64,000 nt of DNA from positions 1-64,000 of the forward strand of contig CAIYJU010000076.1 in the NCBI GenBank assembly GCA_903926565.1, read 5' to 3'. A model generated the notes under the pieces. That model did no database searches, was not told the DNA's origin, and saw nothing but the letters and a program-made list of their open reading frames with translations. The translations under genes were made by a program, and so were the position numbers. Positions 7,566-16,117 of this stretch are shown piece by piece. Numbering within the stretch: position 1 is the stretch's first letter; every line of letters begins with the position of its first letter. The stretch comes from an uncultured Bacteroidales bacterium (GTDB lineage Bacteria > Bacteroidota > Bacteroidia > Bacteroidales > FEN-979).

Positions 7566-8810
7566 TTAAAAACTGTAAGATAAACCAATTCCCGGAATGC
7601 TGAACCCTGTGCGGTAAGTACCGGCAAAATTGTCGGGAGAATAGGTTCCGTCCCGTTTGGCACCCATCAGGTAAAGGAAGGCTGCATCGATGCTGAATCC
7701 CTTGAAAGGAGTAACTGACAGTCCGCAGGTAACGCCAATTTCGGTAAGGCTTGGGGTTTGCGGGTTCAGGTAATCATTTTTCACCGGGGATGGATCATAA
7801 TAACCACCAGCTCTTAAGGTAATTGCTTTACTCACTTTGTACTGAGCGCCGACACGTACAATCAGCTGGTCTGTATACAATGCAGGTGTTGCAATGTGTG
7901 TAGCTCCATTAACCGGCTCTTGAAAATCGAATGCAAGGGAGTCATAAGTACTCCAAAACACATAACACAAATTCAACCCGATCATCCATTGGTTGCTCTT
8001 GCCAAATTCATAGGAAACTCCAAGGTCAAGATTGGCAGGCAGGGGCAACATCACATCCGCTTTATTAGTGGCCGGAAATTTGTCACTTACCGATTGAGGA
8101 ACAGCAAATGTAGCGTCGGCACCCTTTACATTCATTTCAATTTTGGAACGGTAATCAAGGCCGATGCTCCAGCCTTTGTCGGGATGAACCATGATCCCGG
8201 CATTGAAACCGAAATTGCTTGTGCTTCCTTTAACGTTCATAGTACCATCACCAGTGGCCCCCTGAATAGGAATTGATTTATTCATATCAACAGTTCCTGT
8301 TGAATATACGAGTCCAACACCAATTCCTACAACGTTTTTGAATTTGTAAGAAATCGTTGGCTGGTATGTAATTGCTTTGAAGGAGATGTCCTTAATAAGG
8401 TATCTTCCTTTCCAGTCATCCCCTTCAGTATCGTTCCAGGCAAGCCTGTTGCCATAAGGAGTGTTCACTGCAAGGCCAATGCTGAGATTCTTGGTGGGTT
8501 TGAAAGCGGCATAAAAATAAAACGGGGTATTCAGTTCATGCTTGATGGTAGCCTGGTAGTTGACATCTTTTGCCTGGTAGGTTCCCCTGGCAAAAATCAA
8601 ACTGACACCAGCCGAAAAACTCCATTTGTCGCTGACAAAAGCAGCGCCGCCCGGGTTGTAAAATAAACTGCTTGCATCGTTGCTCAGCGAGGTTCCGATA
8701 AGGCCCATTCCGGTGTTGCGTACACTGTGCAAACCAACCTGGTACCCACCTCCAAACGATGTGGTTGCTGCTAAGCATAAGAAAAGCAGCAGAGTTGTAA
8801 ATCTCCTCAT
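7566..8810 (-). CDS. FadL/OmpP1/TodX-family outer membrane transporter
   Basis: A 414-aa outer-membrane beta-barrel for hydrophobic substrates such as long-chain fatty acids. Signal peptide about 1-21 ('LFLCLAATTSFGG'). The family N-terminus is recognisable: 'GYQVGLHSVRNTGMGLIGTS' followed by 'NDASSLFYNPGGAAF', equivalent to the NPA-like plug motif of FadL. Alternating strands continue to a terminal 'IPGIGLSYSF' ending in Phe, as is typical of barrels. It is immediately upstream of the SGNH lipoprotein and probably forms a two-gene operon with it. Confidence 0.9.
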   Translation of the reverse strand: MRRFTTLLLFLCLAATTSFGGGYQVGLHSVRNTGMGLIGTSLSNDASSLFYNPGGAAFVSDKWSFSAGVSLIFARGTYQAKDVNYQATIKHELNTPFYFYAAFKPTKNLSIGLAVNTPYGNRLAWNDTEGDDWKGRYLIKDISFKAITYQPTISYKFKNVVGIGVGLVYSTGTVDMNKSIPIQGATGDGTMNVKGSTSNFGFNAGIMVHPDKGWSIGLDYRSKIEMNVKGADATFAVPQSVSDKFPATNKADVMLPLPANLDLGVSYEFGKSNQWMIGLNLCYVFWSTYDSLAFDFQEPVNGATHIATPALYTDQLIVRVGAQYKVSKAITLRAGGYYDPSPVKNDYLNPQTPSLTEIGVTCGLSVTPFKGFSIDAAFLYLMGAKRDGTYSPDNFAGTYRTGFSIPGIGLSYSF

Positions 8811-9017
8811 AATGACGTTTTTTTGGTTAATAATGGGCGCAAGTTACATTTTTTTTTTATATTCAAAATTCATCATGTTTGATAAGGGTCATTACTGCTT
8901 GATTATGAGTGGTTGAGGGAAATTTCATGGTTGGCCGGGTGAACGGATAAACTGGTAAGAAGGGAAGCGGATACTTCCAATTGAAGGGCCTGGCAAATCC
9001 TTTCGCAAAATATAATC

Positions 9018-9025
9018 TACCTTTG
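9018..9025 (+). promoter_or_regulatory. -7 element (TACCTTTG) upstream of the DUF2027/Smr gene
   Basis: An exact TAnnTTTG match 55 bp before the ATG at 9081. No convincing -33 TTG lies at the usual distance, so this is only a partial promoter match. Confidence 0.4.
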
Positions 9026-9080
9026 CAAAAACCAAAGTCTTCTCCAGCAAGTAAACCTGTTTACCCATAAAACTAAAATT

Positions 9081-10145
9081 ATGAGCACCCTCAAGGTCGG
9101 CGATAAAGTAAAGTTTCTGAATGCATCCGGTGGAGGCATCATTGCGAAAGTCATAGACAGCCGGATGGTGAGTATTATGATTGAGGATGGCTTTGAGATT
9201 CCAACCATGATCAGCGAACTGATAAAAATTGATCCGAAAGAACCTGCTGCACACTTTTTTGACGAACATTTCGATGTTGTCCTGCCGGATCAGCCAGCTG
9301 ATGCGGCTGAAACAGGGGAGGAGAGGTTAACTGACCTGCCTGCTCACCTGGCCTCTGACCGTAAGGCTGAAGAGCTCTACCTGGCGTTTGTCCCGCATGA
9401 TCAGAAGTGGCTTGTCACCGGGCAACTGGACGTCTTTCTGGTAAACAACAGCTCTTACGACATCCTTTATAACATTTTCAGTAAAACACCTACGGGTCAT
9501 TACAACGGGGTTGACTATGGAAGTATCTTTCCCGATTCCAAAATAGTGATCGCCACCATCAACAGGGAACAGGTAACGAACTGGACTGACGGAATCATGC
9601 AATTTCTTTTTCATAAGGAACAAGTCAAATCACTTCTTCCCCCATTCAATTCCGAATTCCGTATCGAAGGAAAGAAGTTTTTTAAGGAAGGAAATTACCG
9701 GTATCATTCAGCCATACAGGCAAAAGGAATTGTTATAAAGGTAATTTCGCTTACTGAATATTTTCTTTCGGAAGCTGCTGATGTTCGGGATTCCGGTTCC
9801 GGTGACCAGGTCCAGGCCAAAGTTCCGCCACTGATTGCAAAATATCAGGTTGCCCCTCGCGAGGCAGTTGTCGACCTCCATATCCATGAGCTGGTTGACG
9901 ATCCGGCAAACCTGGAGAAATCTGAAATTCTGGAGTTTCAGAAAAACTTTTTTCTTAAATGTCTCAACAGCGCTCTTGCATCCCATTTTATCAAAGTCGT
10001 TTTCATCCATGGGGTTGGGAATGGAGTGCTTCGGGCCAGTCTCATCGAGTTACTTAAAATGCAAAAGGGCATCGAGTTCTTCGATGCCCCAATGTCAAAG
10101 TTTGGTATCGGGGCCCTCGAGGTGAGGATCCCACATAACGATTAA
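9081..10145 (+). CDS. DUF2027 and Smr domain-containing protein
   Basis: A 354-aa cytoplasmic protein. The N-terminal 60 residues form a small beta-barrel-like region ('KVGDKVKFLNASGGGIIAKV'). The middle (about 95-215) matches the DUF2027 type known from Bacteroidota. The C-terminus (about 255-354) is a Smr domain with 'VVDLHIHEL' and 'KVVFIHGVGNGVLRASL', the DxHx and HGxGxGxLR motifs of a family that includes nucleases related to MutS2 and small RNA-cleaving proteins. Its exact role, perhaps nucleic-acid processing, is not established. It is convergent with the Omp28-like gene, with a 1-bp gap. Confidence 0.88.
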   Translation: MSTLKVGDKVKFLNASGGGIIAKVIDSRMVSIMIEDGFEIPTMISELIKIDPKEPAAHFFDEHFDVVLPDQPADAAETGEERLTDLPAHLASDRKAEELYLAFVPHDQKWLVTGQLDVFLVNNSSYDILYNIFSKTPTGHYNGVDYGSIFPDSKIVIATINREQVTNWTDGIMQFLFHKEQVKSLLPPFNSEFRIEGKKFFKEGNYRYHSAIQAKGIVIKVISLTEYFLSEAADVRDSGSGDQVQAKVPPLIAKYQVAPREAVVDLHIHELVDDPANLEKSEILEFQKNFFLKCLNSALASHFIKVVFIHGVGNGVLRASLIELLKMQKGIEFFDAPMSKFGIGALEVRIPHND

Positions 10146-10146
10146 G

Positions 10147-11841
10147 TTACTGTAAAACAGAAACTTTTCTCGAAAACACTTCCGAGCCTGTTTTCAGTTG
10201 AAGGATATAAACTCCTTGTTTTAATGCTTGCCCGTCAAGCAAAGTCTCATGTTGCCCGGCGTTGAGGTACCCGAGAGTCCACGATTTGACCAGCTGCCCG
10301 AATGCACTGTAAAGGATCATCTGTACCTCGCTGCTGCTCTGAAGATAGAATGATACCTTTGATGAACCATCAACCGGATTCGGATAGACAATTAATGGAT
10401 TGCTGTTACCGGCTTCAGGAAGGCCAACCTGGGCTTCATACCAGAATTCGCATGACTCTGAATAACCAAATGAACCTCCCTGTTTGATCAGGGATCCATT
10501 GGATGAAACTTCATACCCGCCATTTCCATTGCTGCAGCAAATTCCATTGCCGCCTGTGTCGGTGATGATGAACGAGTAACAATCAGGCTGAGGCATGGTG
10601 TATGTTTGCTGGTAAAGCTTGTTGGCTTCAGGATACGGACCACCGGTGGCGACAACTACATTCAACGAATTTCTGATCTCCCACGTTGTTTCAGCCGGAG
10701 TATTGTCGGTTCTGAGGGCAACTTTGATCTGATTGGTGGAGACAGGAGATGTGGTGAAGTTGAATTTGAGTGTGTCGTTTTTCGGGTATTGATCTGCGAT
10801 GTTGTTCGGACTCGTTGAAAAAACGGTCAGTGTATTCTGATCCAGCAAATCGAATGCATACTCAGGAAGCAGAACAGAAGTTTTCTGCATGCTTGTCAGC
10901 GACCCGTTCCAGGTATAACTACTGATGTTTCCATTGTTTATCTTATATTTAATGGTCATGCTCGTTATTGGATTGTTTCCATTATTCCTGATTCTTACCG
11001 TTGGTGAAAGTTTGTTTTTACATGTTTTGGCAAGCACATTGCCAACCTCCAGTACCTGTAAATCAGTGTTGTACGGTAAAATAAGGGGGCTTTCTGAACT
11101 TTTAGCTGTCTGGTAAATCTCTTTGGTGCCTTTATCCTGAACAAACCCGACTGAGGCAATTTGGGTGAAGTCGTAAACCAGGCCGGCTTTCCATACACCT
11201 TCGAGAATGATATAGTCTCCCGTTGCCATGCTGTTTGGCAATGTAGTTCCGGTAGATCCCGGGATCATCTTTTTCATGACATTATAGAAGTCACGCTCAC
11301 CGTTTGAACTGGCACAGGGCGCCGAGTTAAAGTGGATCCACTTCTCGATGATGACATTGTGGGCGGTCATGCTTGCAGTAGTGTTTTGCGTACATTTAAT
11401 GAGCATGGTTGAGAAAACCGAATCCTGGGCAGTCGAAACCCTGTGCTGCACCTGGATCTCAAAAGGGGAGGGAACCGCATACCTGTTGTTGACGTTGGTC
11501 ATCGTCCATCCGCCGGCACTTCCATTGTAATAGTTCCCATCGAGTACCGAATATGGAACGTACATGTTTGTCGGGCTCATGTAATAGCTTACCCGGGCAG
11601 CTGTCTCCCCGGGATTGGCCAGGTTCATCGGATCACCGGCAGCAGGCCAGTTTACATGGTAATAAATTGAGGTAAATTTGTCAGGGTTCTGCAGTTCCCA
11701 GGTGTGGAAAAGGGAGTTTTTGCTGACACACGGGCCGCAGGTAGCTGAGGTGAACTCCTCCAGCATCACCAGGCGCTGTGACTGGCTGTATCCTGAAATC
11801 AGGAGGGAGAAGAAGGTGAAAATAAGTAATAATTTTTTCAT
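10147..11841 (-). CDS. Omp28-like T9SS cargo with thioredoxin-like motif
   Basis: 564 aa. Signal peptide about 1-19 ('LISGYSQ'). Residues 23-240 resemble the Omp28/thioredoxin-like family: 'LVMLEEFTSATCGPCVSK' with a CxxC (CGPC) followed by 'FTSIYYHVNWP'. A beta-rich middle region follows, including a Cys-rich strand pair 'GNGICCSNGNGGYEV', and then a T9SS sorting domain: 'VYPNPVDGSSKVSFYL', 'YSAFGQLVKSW' and 'GVYILQLKTGSEVFSRKVSV'. It is secreted to or beyond the cell surface. The CGPC pair suggests redox activity, but the substrate is unknown. It is divergent from the small T9SS cargo at 11960. Confidence 0.87.
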   Translation of the reverse strand: MKKLLLIFTFFSLLISGYSQSQRLVMLEEFTSATCGPCVSKNSLFHTWELQNPDKFTSIYYHVNWPAAGDPMNLANPGETAARVSYYMSPTNMYVPYSVLDGNYYNGSAGGWTMTNVNNRYAVPSPFEIQVQHRVSTAQDSVFSTMLIKCTQNTTASMTAHNVIIEKWIHFNSAPCASSNGERDFYNVMKKMIPGSTGTTLPNSMATGDYIILEGVWKAGLVYDFTQIASVGFVQDKGTKEIYQTAKSSESPLILPYNTDLQVLEVGNVLAKTCKNKLSPTVRIRNNGNNPITSMTIKYKINNGNISSYTWNGSLTSMQKTSVLLPEYAFDLLDQNTLTVFSTSPNNIADQYPKNDTLKFNFTTSPVSTNQIKVALRTDNTPAETTWEIRNSLNVVVATGGPYPEANKLYQQTYTMPQPDCYSFIITDTGGNGICCSNGNGGYEVSSNGSLIKQGGSFGYSESCEFWYEAQVGLPEAGNSNPLIVYPNPVDGSSKVSFYLQSSSEVQMILYSAFGQLVKSWTLGYLNAGQHETLLDGQALKQGVYILQLKTGSEVFSRKVSVLQ

Positions 11842-11920
11842 GTGTTCAGTTTTAAGTTTTTAACCCTTACAAAAATAATAAAGATTAAGTTCATTCTCAA
11901 CCACTAATTAAAAAAAGTTG

Positions 11921-11928
11921 TAAATTTG
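11921..11928 (+). promoter_or_regulatory. -7 element (TAAATTTG) upstream of the small T9SS cargo
   Basis: An exact TAnnTTTG match 31 bp before the ATG at 11960. The -33 region is weak. Confidence 0.4.
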
Positions 11929-11959
11929 CTGAATAACTTTTAACATTAAAAAAACGGTT

Positions 11960-12706
11960 ATGAAAAGACTTTTACTTTCTGCGTTGTTATTCTCAGTTTT
12001 TGCATTATATGGCTATTCACAGAGCCTTTCCCTCTCAGACAGCCATGGACCAATCGCCCCAAACTCTTTCATTGTTCAGGCTGGCACACCTGACAGTTCC
12101 ACCCTTGTGACCTATCTTAATGTCACGAATACCAGCAGCAATAACATTGATGTCCTTGTAAAAAAAGTCGAATTGAGCCTTGCCGATTCAACAGAGGTGA
12201 CGATGTGCTGGGCCGGAGGCTGTACCGGAGCTGCTACCTATGTGTCTCCGGCAGCTCAGCCGTTTACACCTGGCCAGGTTGTCACTGAGTTTTCAGGCCA
12301 TTATACCGCATTGACTTCATCCTATTATTTTAACCCCGGGGAAAGTGTTGTTCGCTGGGTATTCTTTGACAGGGCAAATGCAAATGATTCTGTTAGTATC
12401 ACTGTGAAATATACCTCCTTTGGAGTTGGTATGGCCGAAGCAATCGGACGCCAGGGTGTTCTTTCCAATATTTATCCAAATCCTGTTTCAACAGAAGCAT
12501 GGTGCACCTATTCATTGCCTGCCGGAGCACAGGGAACCCTTGTAATCCGCGATCTCCTTGGTTCTTCAGTCCAGGCAATGGTTTTGCCGGCCTCCGGCGG
12601 AAAGGCAACGATCAACGGCACCGGCTTGAATAACGGGATTTATTTCTGCTCACTCCTGGTTGACGGGAAAATAAGCCAAACCAAAAAGCTGATCGTAAAA
12701 CATTAA
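11960..12706 (+). CDS. Small T9SS type A sorting-domain protein
   Basis: A 248-aa exported protein. Signal peptide about 1-20 ('FALYGYSQ'). Residues 25-155 form one beta-sandwich-like domain with a 'MCWAGGCTG' Cys pair and 'SYYFNPGESVVRWVFFD'; I do not recognise a named family. The sorting domain is clear: 'NIYPNPVSTEAWCTYSL', 'LVIRDLLGSSVQAM', 'GIYFCSLLVDGKISQTKKLIV'. It stands alone between divergent and convergent neighbours. Confidence 0.85.
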   Translation: MKRLLLSALLFSVFALYGYSQSLSLSDSHGPIAPNSFIVQAGTPDSSTLVTYLNVTNTSSNNIDVLVKKVELSLADSTEVTMCWAGGCTGAATYVSPAAQPFTPGQVVTEFSGHYTALTSSYYFNPGESVVRWVFFDRANANDSVSITVKYTSFGVGMAEAIGRQGVLSNIYPNPVSTEAWCTYSLPAGAQGTLVIRDLLGSSVQAMVLPASGGKATINGTGLNNGIYFCSLLVDGKISQTKKLIVKH

Positions 12707-12722
12707 CAGCATTTGGTTAAAA

Positions 12723-13658
12723 TCAGTTTAACCGGATTGACCGGCCTGAAACCCAGCCACGGATAAAAGTGGGCAACTTGTCTGTCTCATAGAGTATCGA
12801 AGCCGAAGGAGTTGTTGAAGGCGAAATCTCTACAAAGAACCAGTCATTCCCTTTCCCGTTTGATTTATATGCAAGTGCCTGGCCTTTCACCTGGGTCCTG
12901 AATTTTGCAATAATGTTGCCAAATGAATCCAGTTGTGGTATAAAGGGTTCGTTCTGAAGGGCTGCCGACGCCCGCAGCATGAGGGTGTCAGATTTGGATG
13001 TAAATGGAATTGGCAGGGGGTAATACTTAAAAGGCTCTTCGGTATGTTTATAGGAAACAACCTGCTTCCCCCGGATGAAAATCGGATTGCCTGCTTCCTG
13101 TTCAACCCGGTAATCGCGTGTAAAATATAGGTAGCTGGTGTCGGTGCCAACATCACATATCTGAATCTCCAGCATTTTTTTCTCAGCTCTTTTAATTCCA
13201 GAAATGTACTGGCAGTCCTCAAAAACGAGTTCAAAGCTGTCCCTGCGATTTATCCAGATCTGCACGATTTCTGATTTCCAGTCGTTGTACCCGCTAAAGA
13301 TCATATCGGGCAGGTTGTCGCCATTGATATCTGCAGGATTAAGACACTTCCTCAGATCCTTTAAGGTGAAGCGGGGTGCTGTATCACTGAGGTAAACGGG
13401 AAATTGGCTAAGATGACGGGCAAGAAATGAATCGATCTTTTTGCCGGGCTGAGAAACCGAAAACCGCTTCAGGTTGACCCTCTGCGGTTTCGGTATCTGG
13501 ATATATCGTTTCCAGTAAAAAGTATCGGTGGCTGTGGTATAGCGCTGAATATCAATCTGTGCACTTCCTGAAAATGAAAGGAATGCCAGTACCAGAAGAA
13601 GAAAAAACTTGTTTGTCTTAAAGTTTAATGTCAAATTCTTTCCTGACTTTATCGGCAT
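12723..13658 (-). CDS. Hypothetical exported protein with an FG-GAP-like motif
   Basis: About 311 aa from the ATG at 13658 (a TTG at 13634 is also possible). The longer ORF-track start at 13721 lies deep inside metK and adds a hydrophilic extension ahead of the signal peptide '[17 protein letters not shown]', so I reject it. The gene still overlaps the 3' end of metK by about 40 bp, suggesting coupled translation behind metK. '[20 protein letters not shown]' looks like a calcium-binding FG-GAP/VCBS-type blade (DxNxDxxxD). There is no T9SS sorting tail and no recognised catalytic motif. Function unknown. Confidence 0.72.
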   Translation of the reverse strand: MPIKSGKNLTLNFKTNKFFLLLVLAFLSFSGSAQIDIQRYTTATDTFYWKRYIQIPKPQRVNLKRFSVSQPGKKIDSFLARHLSQFPVYLSDTAPRFTLKDLRKCLNPADINGDNLPDMIFSGYNDWKSEIVQIWINRRDSFELVFEDCQYISGIKRAEKKMLEIQICDVGTDTSYLYFTRDYRVEQEAGNPIFIRGKQVVSYKHTEEPFKYYPLPIPFTSKSDTLMLRASAALQNEPFIPQLDSFGNIIAKFRTQVKGQALAYKSNGKGNDWFFVEISPSTTPSASILYETDKLPTFIRGWVSGRSIRLN

Positions 13659-14967
13659 AATCAAGTTTTTCCCATCCGAAGAAATCGACTTTTTTAGTGT
13701 ACACATCTTTCCCGCTTCCATTAACTCTCTTGGGTTTTGAGCCTTTTACAGGATAAAAAACTTCGACTTCGCCATTGAAATAATCACGGCCGAAATGGCC
13801 ATAAGATGCTGTTGGCTGGTAGATCGGATTCTTCAGGCCAAAGCGTTCAACGATGGCATAGGGGCGCATATCGAATATCTTGTTGATCTTTTCAGCAATT
13901 GCACCATCTGAAAGGATATTGCCTTTTTTATCTTTCACCTTTGCAGTTCCAAATGTGTTGACATAAAGTCCGACAGGTTGTGCAACGCCAATGGCATACG
14001 CAACCTGGATCAGTACCTGGTCGGCAACACCTGCAGCCACCATGTTTTTCGCAATATGACGGGCAGCATAAGCGGCTGAACGGTCAACTTTAGAGGGATC
14101 TTTGCCGGAGAAAGCCCCGCCTCCATGTGCGCCATGACCGCCGTAAGTGTCAACAATGATCTTGCGCCCGGTAAGGCCTGTATCTCCATGAGGACCTCCG
14201 ATCACGAATTTTCCGGTCGGGTTCACGTGAAGTTTAAAATCTCCCTGGAAAAGCTTCTGGATCTTTGCAGGAAGTGTCTTTTTAACCCGGGGAATCAGGA
14301 TTTTCTGCACATCTTCCCTGATTTTATCCTGCATGGCCTTTTCAGCGGCTTTGTCAGCCTTGGCGGTTGCATCGGCAGGCTGGATAAAATCGTCATGCTG
14401 GGTGCTTACAACAATGGTGTCAATACGCATGGGTTTTCCAAGGTCGTCATACTCAATGGTGACCTGTGATTTGCTGTCGGGGCGAAGATACTTCATCTGC
14501 TTGCCCTCTTTGCGGATTGCTGCCAGCTCCTGCAGAAAAATATGGGCCAGCTCCACCGACATCGGCATGAGGTTTTCCATTTCATTACAGGCATAGCCAA
14601 ACATCATCCCCTGGTCGCCGGCACCCTGGTCTTCTTTCTTCTCACGCTCAACGCCCTGGTTGATATCTGCCGACTGCTCATGGATGGTAGAAATGACACC
14701 GCAGGAATCTCCATCGAAACGGTATTCAGCTTTGGTATAGCCAATCTGCCGGATCACGCGGCGCGCTGTCTCCTGAACATCCACCCATCCCTGGGTTCTT
14801 ACTTCACCTCCGCAAACAACAAGACCTGTTGTAACAAAGGTTTCACATGCCACCTTAGATTCAGGATCCCATTTCATGAACTCATCAAGCAATGCATCCG
14901 ATATCTGATCGGCCACTTTATCCGGATGTCCTTCTGATACCGACTCCGATGTAAATAAATATCCCAT
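13618..14967 (-). CDS. metK: S-adenosylmethionine synthetase
   Basis: 449 aa. Cytoplasmic enzyme making S-adenosylmethionine from methionine and ATP. The three-domain family is unmistakable: '[24 protein letters not shown]' at the start, '[13 protein letters not shown]' (methionine/ATP loop), '[21 protein letters not shown]' and '[22 protein letters not shown]' (phosphate loop). It is longer than the roughly 385-aa E. coli enzyme because of an insertion around residues 195-235 ('[18 protein letters not shown]') and a longer C-terminal tail. The leader upstream contains a SAM-II-like riboswitch, which fits feedback control by its own product. Confidence 0.97.
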   Translation of the reverse strand: MGYLFTSESVSEGHPDKVADQISDALLDEFMKWDPESKVACETFVTTGLVVCGGEVRTQGWVDVQETARRVIRQIGYTKAEYRFDGDSCGVISTIHEQSADINQGVEREKKEDQGAGDQGMMFGYACNEMENLMPMSVELAHIFLQELAAIRKEGKQMKYLRPDSKSQVTIEYDDLGKPMRIDTIVVSTQHDDFIQPADATAKADKAAEKAMQDKIREDVQKILIPRVKKTLPAKIQKLFQGDFKLHVNPTGKFVIGGPHGDTGLTGRKIIVDTYGGHGAHGGGAFSGKDPSKVDRSAAYAARHIAKNMVAAGVADQVLIQVAYAIGVAQPVGLYVNTFGTAKVKDKKGNILSDGAIAEKINKIFDMRPYAIVERFGLKNPIYQPTASYGHFGRDYFNGEVEVFYPVKGSKPKRVNGSGKDVYTKKVDFFGWEKLDYADKVRKEFDIKL

Positions 14968-15040
14968 ACGAAAAGAATTACGATTTATGAATTACGGTTT
15001 ACGAATGAATAAAATGAAGTTGATTTGCGATTGAAGGGAG

Positions 15041-15097
15041 GAAATTGTGTTTTAGCATTTTTTTCCAGTGGTTGCAATCAATCAAATCTTTCCACTT
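15041..15097 (-). ncRNA. Probable SAM-II riboswitch in the metK leader
   Basis: On the minus strand the leader reads stem AGTGG, a loop containing GATTTGATTGATTGC, stem CCACT, then an A-rich joiner and AAATGCTAAAA. This order (short P1, GAUUU...AUUGC loop, AxxxGCUAAAA tail) is the SAM-II core as I know it. ATTG in the loop can pair with CAAT just downstream to form the pseudoknot. A -7 element (TATTTTTG) lies about 10 bp upstream and metK begins about 75 bp downstream. Placing a SAM sensor ahead of SAM synthetase makes sense. The gap to the start codon is longer than expected for direct ribosome-site masking. Covariance-model confirmation is lacking. Confidence 0.65.
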
Positions 15098-15106
15098 TTG
15101 CGGCCA

Positions 15107-15114
15107 CAAAAATA
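15107..15114 (-). promoter_or_regulatory. -7 element (TATTTTTG) for the metK leader
   Basis: An exact TAnnTTTG match on the minus strand, immediately upstream of the SAM-II-like element, so the transcript would begin right at the riboswitch. No clear -33 TTG was found. Confidence 0.45.
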
Positions 15115-15163
15115 CTAAAATTTCTGATTAGAAAAAAAAGATACATATCCGGGATTCGCCTGC

Positions 15164-16075
15164 TTATGTTCTTGTCAATTCCTGGAATACCTCCTCGAGT
15201 TTTTGTTCTTCACGGTGCAGGGAAAGCACAGTGTATTTATGCTCAACGGCAAACTGAAACACATCTGCCCGGATATCTGTACCAGGGGATGAGGTGAGGT
15301 GCCAGAGGTTGGAGGCTGCAGATGAAACATCAAGAACTCCGGGTATCAGTTTGAGTAATTTGCCATCGACCGGGGTGTTGAATTCAACTTTGATGATTAC
15401 TTTTGATGTAGCCAGGTGCTGAAGGTTCGATGTAGAGTCATCTGCGATGATGTGCCCCTTGTGAATGATGATGGCCCGGTTGCAGATGGCTTCCACCTCC
15501 TGCATAATATGTGTTGACATTATTACTGTTTTGGTTTTGCCAACTTCCGTGATCAGATGCCTGATTTCAAGCAACTGGTTCGGGTCAAGCCCGGATGTAG
15601 GCTCATCCAGGATCAATACCTCCGGGTCGTGAATCATGGCCTGGGCAAGGCCCACACGCTGCCTGTAACCCTTCGACAGCGCCCCGATTTTCTTATGCTG
15701 CTCGGTCTGAAGTCCGGTCATTTCAACCATTTCAGCAACCCGTTTGGGGATGTTTCCGTTAAGCTGTCGTGTGCCCGCAATAAAGCCAAGGAACTCCCTG
15801 ACATAAAGGTCAAGGTAGAGCGGGTTGTTTTCAGGCAGGTATCCAACCTTTTTTCTTACTTCGATGGACTGTTCCAGGATGTCAAATCCGCACACAGAGG
15901 CATCCCCTGATGTAGGAGGAATGAAGCAGCTGAGGATTTTCATCAGGGTGCTTTTGCCGGCGCCGTTCGGGCCAAGAAGTCCTGTGATTCCACCAGGCTT
16001 GATTTCAAGGGAGATGGCGTCCAGCGCTTTCTGGGTGCCATATGTTTTGGTGAGGTTTACAACGCTGATCGACAT
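15164..16075 (-). CDS. gldA: GldA-type ABC transporter ATP-binding protein
   Basis: A 303-aa cytoplasmic ATPase subunit of the gliding-motility-associated ABC exporter (GldAFG). Walker A 'GLLGPNGAGKSTLMK', signature 'LSKGYRQRVGLAQAMIHDP', Walker B 'VLILDEPTSGLD', and the H-loop 'MSTHIMQEVEAIC' are all intact. 'VGYLPENNPLYLDLYVREFL' is highly characteristic of GldA in Bacteroidota. No gldF or gldG gene is adjacent, so the permease must be encoded elsewhere if the transporter is complete. The downstream flank contains metK on the same strand. Confidence 0.85.
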   Translation of the reverse strand: MSISVVNLTKTYGTQKALDAISLEIKPGGITGLLGPNGAGKSTLMKILSCFIPPTSGDASVCGFDILEQSIEVRKKVGYLPENNPLYLDLYVREFLGFIAGTRQLNGNIPKRVAEMVEMTGLQTEQHKKIGALSKGYRQRVGLAQAMIHDPEVLILDEPTSGLDPNQLLEIRHLITEVGKTKTVIMSTHIMQEVEAICNRAIIIHKGHIIADDSTSNLQHLATSKVIIKVEFNTPVDGKLLKLIPGVLDVSSAASNLWHLTSSPGTDIRADVFQFAVEHKYTVLSLHREEQKLEEVFQELTRT

Positions 16076-16117
16076 AATCCGGAATGAGTGAAAACGGTGC
16101 GCAAAGGTAGGAAATTT

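Noticed and set aside
8925-9269. Minus-strand ORF of 114 aa overlapping the DUF2027/Smr start
   Set aside because: It covers the promoter and N-terminus of a well-supported gene and has no recognisable features.
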